DNA from: Mollicutes bacterium
GTDB lineage: Bacteria; Bacillota_I; Bacilli_A; Izemoplasmatales; Izemoplasmataceae
Assembly: GCA_003553945.1 (NCBI GenBank)
Contig: PWEL01000038.1
Span: forward strand, 1-64,000
Length of the DNA stretch: 64,000 nucleotides
Reading direction: 5' to 3'
Under the pieces are notes generated by a model. It did no database searches and was not told the DNA's origin. It was given only the letters and a program-made list of their open reading frames with translations. A program made the position numbers and the translations under genes. Numbering within the stretch: the first letter of the stretch is position 1; each line of letters starts with the position of its first letter. Positions 8,094 through 16,520 of this stretch are shown in pieces.

Positions 8094-9982
8094 TATTCCT
8101 CAACCCCTCTCAATGATGGATTGAATGCATCCCTGAGTGCGTTACCGAACATATTGAACGTAATCATCAAGATAGCGATGATGAGCGCGGGCGCAACGGT
8201 AAGATAAGGGTTGGCATACATCTGGGCCTGGCCATCGGCAAGCAGGACGCCGATTGATACACCGGAGAATTCGACGGGGCCTACATTGAAGTCAACACCA
8301 TGACCGATGCCGAACCCGAGATACGAGATGGTGGATTCGATGAAGATGACCATCGGAATACTCAGGACGCTGGTCGTGATGATGGTACCGATGCCGTTGG
8401 GCAGGATGTGCCTGAAGATCAGCCTTCTGTCCTTCGCGCCAAGCGTCCGGGATGCAAGTACATATTCACGACGCTTGTAACGATAGAACTGTGTCCGGGT
8501 GATTCCGGATATACCTATCCATCCGGAGAAGATGAGGATGACGAACAACGTAAACACCCCCGGACCGAGGAGCGCGGATGCGATGCTCAGCGTGACGAGC
8601 CATGGAATTCTACCCATGACCTCTGCAAAGCGCTCCAGCAGCAAGTCGATCTTGCCACCGTAATATCCTTCGATGGAACCATAGATGATGCCTATCGTGA
8701 TATTGACCAGGGAAGCAGTGACACCGATGAACAGCGAGGTCCTCAGTGCGCGCCAACTTACGGCGAATAGGTCGCGTCCGTTGCTTGTAGTGCCGAACAA
8801 GAAGTACGGTGTATCGTCAAACCCTTGATAAACAGCATAATCGAGGACCACATGGTAAGTGTAGTACTCTTCGCCTTCCCACTCGATAGGCCTTGATTGT
8901 CCTTTGACCTCGATGACCGGGCACCCTTCTGAGAAGGTCCACCGTTCAGGATCATCAGGGTCCACGGTCTTCTCGCACACCTCATCGTATTCCTCAATGA
9001 GGGCATAGTAGTCACGAGACGAATAGGCGCTTTGTTCTCTTTGGCCGAATGCCGCTTCATACTCGTCGAAATCGAAATCTATGCGCATTTCACGACCGTC
9101 ACGTCTTTCATAACTTGCATCGCTCTGTTCCCCGTCGATACTCCAGAACGCCAGGTCGTAGCCCTCATAGAAGTAAAGAGGGTCTTCTTCGGCGTCATCT
9201 GAAAGGGTCACAGAGTTCAACGATACATACTCATTCGCAACAGCATCGAATTCAAGATGCAGACGTGATGTCTGCGGGTCGACGTCGAATGTATATGTCC
9301 CGGCTTCCGTGATAGTGCCGAGTTCTTCGTCACCTATGAATACAGTAAGTTCCGTAAGAGGATTATCGGACATGGATTCAATATCTATCTCGACAACCGG
9401 ATTCTCCGCATCGGAGAACACCCAGAACTCAGGGGCCTCTAGAATGGTGAATGTATCTTCCCCATCATGTGTCAATACATTCTGACCCCCGAAGCATGAT
9501 TCAGCAATGTCGTCACAATATCTGTAATTCGCCTCGACGCTGTCCTCAACGATATATTCGTGACGATAACGGTCCTCGCTCGGAAGCCCGAAATCCTCCT
9601 CCAGATCAACCGTATCGGGATCAACGCGCACGTTCTCCACCCTGGAGGTTCCGTCCGCAATGCCGAGATGCTCTACAACCGGGATGCGCGGCGGAAGGAA
9701 TCTAAGCTGCGGCTCCTGGCCGGTGATGTTCTTGGTAGTGAACGCAGGCACGAATATCGCGAGCAGCACCAGCGTTAACAGGATGATTGTCGCATACACA
9801 TTATAGCGGTTCTTCGCAAAACGCTTCATTGCATCGCGGAAAAAACCGACAGGCTTGGTCTCGAATTTCTTGTCATATATTCTTTCTTCATCTCTGCGAG
9901 CAAATTCAAAATCCTCGGATGAGAATTCAGTAGAAGTCTCTTCAGTTTTTTGCTCGAATTGTCTTTTCTTTTTACGACTCAT
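8093..9982 (-). CDS. oppC: Oligopeptide ABC transporter permease OppC with large extracytoplasmic insertion
   Basis: Membrane subunit forming half of the peptide channel. 629 residues, about twice the family norm. Order: charged cytoplasmic N-terminus (1-55), first helix (about 58-78), an approximately 300-residue acidic extracytoplasmic segment, then the permease domain (about 385-625) with five hydrophobic helices and an EAA-like loop (YVLASRTLGAKDRRLIFRHILPNG cut short here; key residues G-A-K, R, H-I-L-P-N). Within the insert, LTELTVFIGDEELG to LHLEFDAVANEYVSLNSVTL looks like a beta-sandwich. The insert could help receive substrate from OppA; that is inference. Overlaps oppB by four bases. 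Confidence 0.9.
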   Translation of the reverse strand: MSRKKKRQFEQKTEETSTEFSSEDFEFARRDEERIYDKKFETKPVGFFRDAMKRFAKNRYNVYATIILLTLVLLAIFVPAFTTKNITGQEPQLRFLPPRIPVVEHLGIADGTSRVENVRVDPDTVDLEEDFGLPSEDRYRHEYIVEDSVEANYRYCDDIAESCFGGQNVLTHDGEDTFTILEAPEFWVFSDAENPVVEIDIESMSDNPLTELTVFIGDEELGTITEAGTYTFDVDPQTSRLHLEFDAVANEYVSLNSVTLSDDAEEDPLYFYEGYDLAFWSIDGEQSDASYERRDGREMRIDFDFDEYEAAFGQREQSAYSSRDYYALIEEYDEVCEKTVDPDDPERWTFSEGCPVIEVKGQSRPIEWEGEEYYTYHVVLDYAVYQGFDDTPYFLFGTTSNGRDLFAVSWRALRTSLFIGVTASLVNITIGIIYGSIEGYYGGKIDLLLERFAEVMGRIPWLVTLSIASALLGPGVFTLFVILIFSGWIGISGITRTQFYRYKRREYVLASRTLGAKDRRLIFRHILPNGIGTIITTSVLSIPMVIFIESTISYLGFGIGHGVDFNVGPVEFSGVSIGVLLADGQAQMYANPYLTVAPALIIAILMITFNMFGNALRDAFNPSLRGVEE

Positions 9983-11058
9983 TTTCTAGCCCCCATTCTG
10001 ATACGAGGATCGACGATTCCATAAGATAGGTCGACAAGCAATACAGCAAAGAGACTGATGATCGTGTAGAACGCCGTGACACCCAGGACAAGGTTGTAGT
10101 CATCCTCCTGCATCGCTCTGACGAATATGCGGCCTGTACCGGGGATGCTGTAGATCTGTTCGATGACAACGGAACCGCTCAGCAATCCTACGAATGAAAA
10201 GATAATGCCGGGTACAAGCGGAACCATGGAGTTCCTCATCGCATGACGCACGACCGCCTGAGGTCTGGTAAGCCCTTTTGTACGGGCGAGAAGCAGGAAG
10301 TCCGAAGTCAGCACCTCGGTCAGTTCGGCCCTTGTCATACGCGTCAAGTGCGCAATAGGGTTGGATGCCAGCGCTAGGACCGGCAACACCACCGCAGTCA
10401 GCTGTATGATACCGACGATGTCAGAGGCCGGGAACTGGGTGGGCAACCACCCCAGGGTATACCCGAAAAAGAGCACCAGTATCGACATGACAACAAAGTT
10501 GGGCACAGATATACCGATCATGACCAGCGTCGAAATAGCATTGTCCGTCGTGCTGTTCTTCTTCAAGGCCGCAATGATTCCGAGCGTGAATCCAATCGGG
10601 ATATAGAAGAACAACGCGATAAGGTTCAGCTGCACCGTGACCGGTATGCGGCTCACAAGCACATCGAACACGGGCACATTGACCTGGATACGTGTCGAGT
10701 ACCCCCAGTTCCATTCAGTGAGGATGTTTGTCATCCATGACGCATATTGCTGCATGATCGGCACATCTTCATAGACCCACATCGTTCCATTCCGATCATC
10801 GAAATGGGCAACGCCGGCGAGCTCACGGCCATGCTCGCGGATCTCCTCCATACGCTCAGCGTCCTCTTCAACTTCTTCAAGCAGGGTCACTCTTGTGACA
10901 AACCCGTCGCCGCGCTGCCTTTCATAATAGATGTCCCTTTGGTCAGGGTCCGGGGGTGGATATTCCGGTGCAACTCTTAACAGGATGAAATTTAATGAGA
11001 CCACTATGAAAAGAATAATGAATATCCATAAGGTCCTGATGAGCGTATACCGTATCAC
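9979..11058 (-). CDS. oppB: Oligopeptide ABC transporter permease OppB
   Basis: Other channel subunit. 359 residues: first helix at about 9-29, then an extracytoplasmic loop of about 100 residues, longer than usual, and five further helices with the EAA-like loop LARTKGLTRPQAVVRHAMRN. The C-terminus FAVLLVDLSYGIVDPRIRMG is typical of DppB/OppB. The start codon is GTG; GGCGG 5 bases upstream serves as ribosome site. First gene of the oppBCDF-DUF3899 operon; oppA lies upstream on the same strand but behind its own terminator and a 669-base gap. Confidence 0.95.
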   Translation of the reverse strand: MIRYTLIRTLWIFIILFIVVSLNFILLRVAPEYPPPDPDQRDIYYERQRGDGFVTRVTLLEEVEEDAERMEEIREHGRELAGVAHFDDRNGTMWVYEDVPIMQQYASWMTNILTEWNWGYSTRIQVNVPVFDVLVSRIPVTVQLNLIALFFYIPIGFTLGIIAALKKNSTTDNAISTLVMIGISVPNFVVMSILVLFFGYTLGWLPTQFPASDIVGIIQLTAVVLPVLALASNPIAHLTRMTRAELTEVLTSDFLLLARTKGLTRPQAVVRHAMRNSMVPLVPGIIFSFVGLLSGSVVIEQIYSIPGTGRIFVRAMQEDDYNLVLGVTAFYTIISLFAVLLVDLSYGIVDPRIRMGARK

Positions 11059-11109
11059 TGATACCGCCGTCCTTTCCGAGCTTTTTAAATAGACTGAATG
11101 TATATCAAC

Positions 11110-11134
11110 GAAGCGTCCTATTCAGAAACGCTTC
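11110..11134. promoter_or_regulatory. Inverted repeat in the oppB leader
   Basis: GAAGCGT and ACGCTTC, perfect 7-base arms 11 bases apart, between the predicted promoter and the oppB start. Could be an operator or an RNA hairpin; no regulator is known from this window. Confidence 0.35.
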
Positions 11135-11181
11135 AATGTCGCCAAGTAACGCACTTTCATTTCACCTAGTGTATTTCGTAT

Positions 11182-11210
11182 ATCATATATGATTGAAAAC
11201 AATATTTCAA
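11182..11210 (-). promoter_or_regulatory. Probable promoter of oppBCDF
   Basis: TTGAAA, 17 bases, TATGAT, pointing at oppB and leaving a leader of about 115 bases. Confidence 0.5.
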
Positions 11211-11669
11211 GAGAAAATCCTACGGAAATTGTATCCTACCATGAAGGCCCTTTCACATGTAGTGTCAAAAAAAGAACCGCCGCGACAGCATACCGTGTGT
11301 CGACAGCCGTTACATATCTAATATAGGATAAGAATCCCATTCATGCTCTGATCGCACGCAGATGTTTCACAAAAATCAAGCAGACATTGCAGCATACAAT
11401 TACCATCCCGTCAGGAATATTTCTGCAAAAAACACCTTAAGACAAATACTTAATTTTTCTATATTTAAATTGTACTACATCTTCCCATGAAAATAAAGGT
11501 GTGAAAGCATATAGACGAAAGTTTTTAAATAAGACATAGCCTTTTCTTAATTGAAAAAACATTTTTTCTTTCAGCAAAGCCCTGAATTTGCCTTGCGCCA
11601 AATAATGCAAAATTATGTTTAAAGTTCCTCATTCCATTAAATTCTTTTTTGGATATCGAACAACAAGAT
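11211..11669. other. AT-rich gene-free gap between oppA and oppB
   Basis: About 460 bases, clearly AT-richer than its surroundings, with no credible coding frame, tRNA or known riboswitch. It contains many short A and T tracts. I see no terminal repeats that would mark an inserted element. Confidence 0.5.
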
Positions 11670-11699
11670 AAAAAAAGGCGGCACCCGGAAGGTGCCGCC
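11670..11699 (-). terminator. Terminator of oppA
   Basis: Perfect 9-bp stem GGCGGCACC/GGTGCCGCC with a short CCGGAA-type loop, followed by TTTTTTT on the minus strand, 28 bases beyond the oppA stop. Confidence 0.9.
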
Positions 11700-11727
11700 A
11701 GTTGTTGATTGTTGAGCTGAAAGAGGA

Positions 11728-14700
11728 TTAGTCCTCTTCGGGATCTTCAGGTGGGGTAGCTTCTTCACCGAATTCAAGATAGACTTCGCCGCGGAGTACT
11801 TCGACAATTGCATCGAAGGACCAGAGTTCACGGCGTTCTTCGCCTGTTTCAGGATCTTCGTATTCTATCTCGATATTGGCGGTGGACGTGTCGATACCCC
11901 AGTTGATTGTGAAGCCGCCACGGTTGTCCTCACTGAAGACATCGAGGAATGAAGCGGCGTCGAGAGTGGAACCGGAAATTCCACCGATAGCGAGGTCGAA
12001 ATCACCCGTCATCATGTAGTTGTAGTAGATGTCAGGGAATTCAGTCGGGGTGACGTTGACTACTACGCCGATGTCATTGTCCTCGCAGTAGAAATTATCC
12101 TCGAAGGACTCTTTGACGAACTCACCGAAGTTGAGCTGTTCTTCGCTTCCGGCGAAGACATGGAGATCCAACTCGATGGTGTCGTCTGCTTCATAGAAGC
12201 CTTCATCAACCTTATCTTCAAGAGCGCTGAGGAACATGTCCGTCGCGAGGTCAGGCATGTAGCCGTAGGTATCGCGGCCGAGGCCTTCGCCTACCCATTC
12301 TCCCCAGGTATAGATTTCATTTTCCTCATCTACCATGTCTTCGGGGAGCGGTGCATTGCGGAACGGTGTGCCTTCCCTCGGGTCGACGACATAGGCTTCG
12401 GAGAAATAATACATCTGCGGTTCGTTGGTGACAAGCACTTCTTCTGCGAGCACTTCACGGTTCAATGCATGGAACATAGCCATCTGGAAGTCCTCGTGGG
12501 CGAGAATGGGCTCGGGCTCATAAGTGCTTGCAGGGAATTCTTCGCGCTGACCTTCTGGCGTGCCGAGTGCATTGAAGTTGATGCGGAAAGTCGTCGCGCC
12601 AGGCAGCAAGTGTGTGAAGTCCGCATCCACGAACTCTTCATAACGTGCGCCGGGGATAGTGGCTGCATCGAGGGTGCCATCGAGGAACTCTTCGAATGCA
12701 ATCTCAGTATCTTCTATGATGCGCACGTCGCGACCGGTGATACTATAGCGGTCAGGATCGTGGAAGTTCGGGTTCTCGCGGAAACGGATGATGCTGTCGG
12801 GTTCATAGTAGCTGATGTAGTAGGGTCCGTGCGCCGCGATGGTGTCATGGGATGTGCCGTAGGAATCTCCTACGTCCCCATAAAGTTCGAGATGGATCGG
12901 CGTCATGACAAAGCTTGAAAGCCAGTAGATGACGTCCCATTCGTCCATCTGATACTCGAATTCGAAACCGAGTGTGTGGTCATCTTCTACCCAGAGGCCG
13001 ACGTCTTCCCAGACAACTTCGCCTTCATAGTATTCTTCAGCGTTCACGATACGCTGTCCGGGGTCGAAGAAGTCGCCGCCGCCGGTGACTGCGCGGAACC
13101 AGCCTTCATCGAGTGCGAGCTTATAGGTGTCAATGAAATCCTCAGCTGTAATGTCAGTGGAATAGTCTTCTTCGATATCTTCATGGAGATACCATTCTAG
13201 GTCGTCGCGGATATCGATGTGCCATTCATGGGCAACAGTCATGCCGACATCGAGTTCTTCCTCATCAATCGGATTGGGCATGCCGTCCGCCATGCCGGGC
13301 ACGAGGTCGAAACCGGTCGGATCGTCGAAATCATCGAATGTGAAGTAATAGAGCGAATCCTGGAACAGTGTGATCATGTCGCTGCTGTTGGCGTCGTCAT
13401 AAATCCACTGATGGAAGGTGTCAGGGTCGCCGGTAAGGCGTTGTCTCAAGGTGTATTCGCCCTCTTCACCAGGATCACCGTCGTCCATGATGACGTTGGA
13501 GTCGTCTTCAGTCATTTCAGCGAACGCAACGCCCCAGTTCATGAGAGGAATCGCTTCGTCGGGAACGAGGTCCAGACGATCGGAATACGCTACAGCACCA
13601 GCATCAGTCATGACGGGGACGCCGCCATACTGTGTCTCCATCAGATACCGTTCAGCGTGTGCGAAGAAGCGGTTCTGGAATTCAGGGCTGGTGAAACGGA
13701 AATTGTAGAAGCCATCAGCGAATGTCGCTGCGTCTGCCTGGACGCTGACTGTGAACGTCGCTTCAGTAACGTTCTCATAGCTGTTCTCAACGCTGACAGT
13801 AATTTCGTAGTCGCCTTCTTCGTTGTAATCGAAATCGTCATCGTCAACGAGCACAATGTCGTCCGTCAGATCGCCGTCAATGACATCTTCAGCGGTGACG
13901 TCTTGAAGGACATCGTATTCCTCGCCGAGTTCGACGGGGATGATTTCAGGTACTGTGATTGTCGGCTCGGGTTCTACGACTTCGACGGTGATTGTCGCAC
14001 TCGCAGAGGGGTCGGCAACTGAAGTGATGGTCACTTCAGTGGTGGCCGGTGCATCGAGCTCCTGGCCGATTATCTGGACGTCCAGCTGTACTTCATTGCC
14101 TTCGTCGTCCTCGTCATAAACGCCTTCAACTTTGGCAATATCTTCGTCTTCCACTTCATAAGTGATGTCCTGGAAGGGGAAGAGCGCTGGTGATTCATCT
14201 ACCATCCAGTCAATGGATACCGCTTCAGTGTATTGCACTTCGAGTTCCTCGGGAGCGATGATTTCAAGGCTTCTGACTGATACGTGGAGGTCAACCGGGT
14301 CAGCATCGACAGGGTCGAATGTGACAGTCGCTTCGCCAGGGCCTACTGCGTTAGCGAAGAAGGCGCCTTCTTCTTCATCAAACTCAACTACGACAACGTC
14401 TTCATCGTCGCTTGTGACTTCAACTTCCTGCTCGGGGAGAAGCTCATAAGAGAGCGGGACGTTGTCGGTGACTCTGAGGTCAAGCTCGTTGTTTTCATAA
14501 GCAGGCAGGGATATTTCAGCCATTTCGCTCGGCTCGACGAATGTGTCGGCAGAGCTATAAGCAAGCTGCGGTCCGTCGAACCAACCGAGTGTCATGCCGA
14601 AAATGTCGATCATGTTGCCTTCTTTAAGGTCAAGAAGGGCGTCAGCTGCCGCATCTGAGTCTGCCAGACGGCTGTCATAACGGATCTGAATCTCCGCGCC

Positions 14701-15474
14701 GTCATCGGCTCTCTCGAGATAGACGTCGATGTTTCCGTGATCGTCTTCATCGATGTCGTCGACAAGAAGTCCTCTCTGGTCGATGCGATGGCCCTGATAT
14801 TCGACCATTTCGCTTTCGTCCTCAAGGTCGACATCTTCAATATCGACGCTGTCGGGGAGTTCCTGGTCGCTGTCGAGGACAGTGACTTCAGGTTCGCCAA
14901 TCTGGTTGAAGGAATAATCAGAGTCCCACCAATCCATGGCGAATGCATCGCGAACACCGAAAATCTGAACTTCGTCGCCGATTTCGAGGTCATCTACGAT
15001 GCCTTCATCTTCTGAATCATAGACCGCGATGGCCCGTGTGTCATCTTCGATGAAGAATGTCCTGTGATCCGTGATGTCCGTGACGACACCGCTTGTATGT
15101 ACGTCTTCGTCTTCTTCTAAATCCCAGACTTCCTGTACACTTTGCGCGGCGGTCAGGACTTCAACCTGCACGGTCGCAGATAATTCTTCATCTTCTGTTG
15201 ATGTCGCGGTGATTGTGGTCTCACCTTTTGCGATACCAGTGATGGTGCCATCATCAACAGTAGCGATGTCTTCGTCCGCGCTGGCCCATTCTACATCCTG
15301 AATAGCATCTTCAGGGTCGATGGCAACTTCGACGGTCTCTGTCTGGCCGACTTCGATAGTGACGTTGTTCGGGTCGACCGATACTGACTCAGGGTCAGGG
15401 TCGCCGAACAGGCCACACGCTGTCAGAAGTACCAGAGTTGAGACAGTCAACAGCGCTAGTAAACCTTTCTTCAT
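11728..15474 (-). CDS. oppA: Multidomain oligopeptide-binding lipoprotein (OppA-like)
   Basis: Extracellular solute receptor of the Opp transporter, 1248 residues, about twice the usual length. A lipoprotein signal ends in LLTACG (Cys20 lipidated). Then come a Big2-type Ig domain (about 30-110: GQTETVEVAIDPEDAIQDVEW, ending AKGETTITATST), a segment with OB-fold-like character (about 115-315), Ig-like repeats (about 320-500), a DUF5011-like domain (about 505-585: VIDGDLTDDIV, EEGDYEITV), and a C-terminal SBP_bac_5 domain (about 590-1235). The protein is very rich in Asp and Glu. The extra domains may hold the binding domain away from the membrane or bind wall or substrate polymers (inference). 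Own promoter and terminator, so expression can exceed that of the permease genes. Confidence 0.85.
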   Translation of the reverse strand: MKKGLLALLTVSTLVLLTACGLFGDPDPESVSVDPNNVTIEVGQTETVEVAIDPEDAIQDVEWASADEDIATVDDGTITGIAKGETTITATSTEDEELSATVQVEVLTAAQSVQEVWDLEEDEDVHTSGVVTDITDHRTFFIEDDTRAIAVYDSEDEGIVDDLEIGDEVQIFGVRDAFAMDWWDSDYSFNQIGEPEVTVLDSDQELPDSVDIEDVDLEDESEMVEYQGHRIDQRGLLVDDIDEDDHGNIDVYLERADDGAEIQIRYDSRLADSDAAADALLDLKEGNMIDIFGMTLGWFDGPQLAYSSADTFVEPSEMAEISLPAYENNELDLRVTDNVPLSYELLPEQEVEVTSDDEDVVVVEFDEEEGAFFANAVGPGEATVTFDPVDADPVDLHVSVRSLEIIAPEELEVQYTEAVSIDWMVDESPALFPFQDITYEVEDEDIAKVEGVYDEDDEGNEVQLDVQIIGQELDAPATTEVTITSVADPSASATITVEVVEPEPTITVPEIIPVELGEEYDVLQDVTAEDVIDGDLTDDIVLVDDDDFDYNEEGDYEITVSVENSYENVTEATFTVSVQADAATFADGFYNFRFTSPEFQNRFFAHAERYLMETQYGGVPVMTDAGAVAYSDRLDLVPDEAIPLMNWGVAFAEMTEDDSNVIMDDGDPGEEGEYTLRQRLTGDPDTFHQWIYDDANSSDMITLFQDSLYYFTFDDFDDPTGFDLVPGMADGMPNPIDEEELDVGMTVAHEWHIDIRDDLEWYLHEDIEEDYSTDITAEDFIDTYKLALDEGWFRAVTGGGDFFDPGQRIVNAEEYYEGEVVWEDVGLWVEDDHTLGFEFEYQMDEWDVIYWLSSFVMTPIHLELYGDVGDSYGTSHDTIAAHGPYYISYYEPDSIIRFRENPNFHDPDRYSITGRDVRIIEDTEIAFEEFLDGTLDAATIPGARYEEFVDADFTHLLPGATTFRINFNALGTPEGQREEFPASTYEPEPILAHEDFQMAMFHALNREVLAEEVLVTNEPQMYYFSEAYVVDPREGTPFRNAPLPEDMVDEENEIYTWGEWVGEGLGRDTYGYMPDLATDMFLSALEDKVDEGFYEADDTIELDLHVFAGSEEQLNFGEFVKESFEDNFYCEDNDIGVVVNVTPTEFPDIYYNYMMTGDFDLAIGGISGSTLDAASFLDVFSEDNRGGFTINWGIDTSTANIEIEYEDPETGEERRELWSFDAIVEVLRGEVYLEFGEEATPPEDPEED

Positions 15475-15517
15475 GCAATATCTCTCCTTTTTTATTTTTT
15501 ATGAATTTCCAGGCAAT

Positions 15518-15530
15518 CCCTTATGATAAG
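15518..15530. repeat. Short palindrome in the oppA leader
   Basis: CCTTATGATAAGG, a 13-base near-perfect palindrome between promoter and ribosome site. A similar sequence (CCTTATCATAAAGG) lies just before the small membrane protein gene at 19591. Possibly chance, possibly a shared operator. Confidence 0.25.
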
Positions 15531-15574
15531 GACCGCCTCGAAATCTCATAACTTTTCCATGCACTACATAGTCT

Positions 15575-15602
15575 ATTATATACGAAAATGACGCGAAATC
15601 AA
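15575..15602 (-). promoter_or_regulatory. Probable promoter of oppA
   Basis: TTGATT, 16 bases, TATAAT, giving a leader of about 95 bases before the oppA start and its GGAGAG ribosome site. Confidence 0.6.
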
Positions 15603-15744
15603 AGAGGTTTTTGAAATCGTGCCTCGTTGCCGGTGCGTCAGCGCACAATATCCTCTGTAATGTTGTGATATATTATAATACATTCAACCCTCAAGGTAAA
15701 GATAAAATAAGGAAAAATGCAAAAACCGCGGAGCGTCCTGACCT

Positions 15745-15830
15745 TTATAAAGAGGTCTGGCAAGCACTCTCCTACATCCAACCCGGACAGCACCAGGGGG
15801 GACATGCTTGTATAGGCATCCGACCTGCAT
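15745..15830. other. Possible structured RNA or inverted repeat, gene-free region
   Basis: The 383-base stretch 15475-15857 has no credible gene. Within it, GGTC...GGCAAGCACTCTCC on one side and GGGGGGACATGCTTG...GACC on the other can form a long imperfect hairpin, with CCCGG/CCAGGG able to pair in the loop. On the minus strand the GACC arm could instead pair with a GGTC about 18 bases downstream. I compared it by eye with SRP RNA, TPP and c-di-GMP riboswitches and found no match. Confidence 0.3.
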
Positions 15831-15857
15831 AGAACCAACGGAAACCTACAACCCCGG

Positions 15858-16355
15858 TCAGTCTTCCTTGTACGCTTCGCGCACGCGCTTGGTCTCCTTG
15901 ATAAGGAGTTGCGCAGCTTCGTAAGGAAAGTCATCCTCATCAAAGCGCCTCTCCATATCATTGAATGAAAGATCCGCGCGCTCGCCTTCCATGTATAAAC
16001 GATAGAGGTCCTCGAAAAAGGTCTGGAACCGCTCGTCTTCCTGAAGCTCCTGAAACTCCTCCTTCTCATACCCCAGGTCCTTCCGCACTTTCTTCGACAT
16101 GTGCATCAGGAAATCGTGAGCTTCATTCCGGGCTCTTGTCTTAGCACCGAAGATCTCCTTGGATTTCTGAAAAAAGAAGACGATCAGGACTACATAGATA
16201 GGGATGTACCAAAACCCTTCGATCGTCTCGTTGAAACTGTCCAGCGGCCACTGCCAGACCGCTGAGAGCACTCCCAGGATCAATACACCTGCGACACCTG
16301 AGATGAACGCCTGGACGTAAAAGCGCCATCCTTTCCTGCGATTCTTATCAAGCAT
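15858..16355 (-). CDS. Hypothetical two-helix membrane protein
   Basis: About 165 residues, not recognised. Two hydrophobic helices near the N-terminus (about 10-32 FISGVAGVLILGVLSAVWQW and 45-62 IPIYVVLIVFFFQKS) are followed by a ~100-residue charged, probably helical cytoplasmic tail rich in Glu, Lys and Arg. I place the start at the ATG at 16355; a TTG at 16382 in the same frame, closer to the promoter, is an alternative. It stands alone between oppA and the divergent S41 lipoprotein gene, with its own promoter. No function is proposed. Confidence 0.65.
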   Translation of the reverse strand: MLDKNRRKGWRFYVQAFISGVAGVLILGVLSAVWQWPLDSFNETIEGFWYIPIYVVLIVFFFQKSKEIFGAKTRARNEAHDFLMHMSKKVRKDLGYEKEEFQELQEDERFQTFFEDLYRLYMEGERADLSFNDMERRFDEDDFPYEAAQLLIKETKRVREAYKED

Positions 16356-16406
16356 TCCGCACCGAACTTTCTGTGAATTCAATCACGTGTAGATATTTTC
16401 ACCTAC

Positions 16407-16435
16407 ATTATACACTATTTTCCCCGCCACACAAA
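16407..16435 (-). promoter_or_regulatory. Promoter of the hypothetical membrane protein gene
   Basis: TTTGTG, 17 bases, TATAAT preceded by TG (GTGTATAAT). Divergent from the S41 lipoprotein promoter. Confidence 0.5.
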
Positions 16436-16452
16436 CCCTCTCATGAAAAGGT

Positions 16453-16481
16453 TTGCATCAGCGATATCCGCATGATACGAT
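16453..16481 (+). promoter_or_regulatory. Promoter of the S41 lipoprotein gene
   Basis: TTGCAT, 17 bases, TACGAT preceded by TGA (extended -10). The distance to the TTG start at 16521 is 39 bases. Confidence 0.45.
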
Positions 16482-16520
16482 TTAACATATATAAGGATAT
16501 TATAGAAAGGAAGTGGAAAC

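Noticed and set aside
15518..15530. Fur-type box from the CCTTATGATAAGG palindrome
   Set aside because: It does not fit the GATAATGATWATCATTATC consensus beyond a few bases and the genes are not iron related.
15611..15832. Small frame and possible SRP RNA upstream of oppA
   Set aside because: The frame has no ribosome site or protein-like composition; the SRP signature GGTCAGGTCCGGAAGGAAGCAGC is absent.
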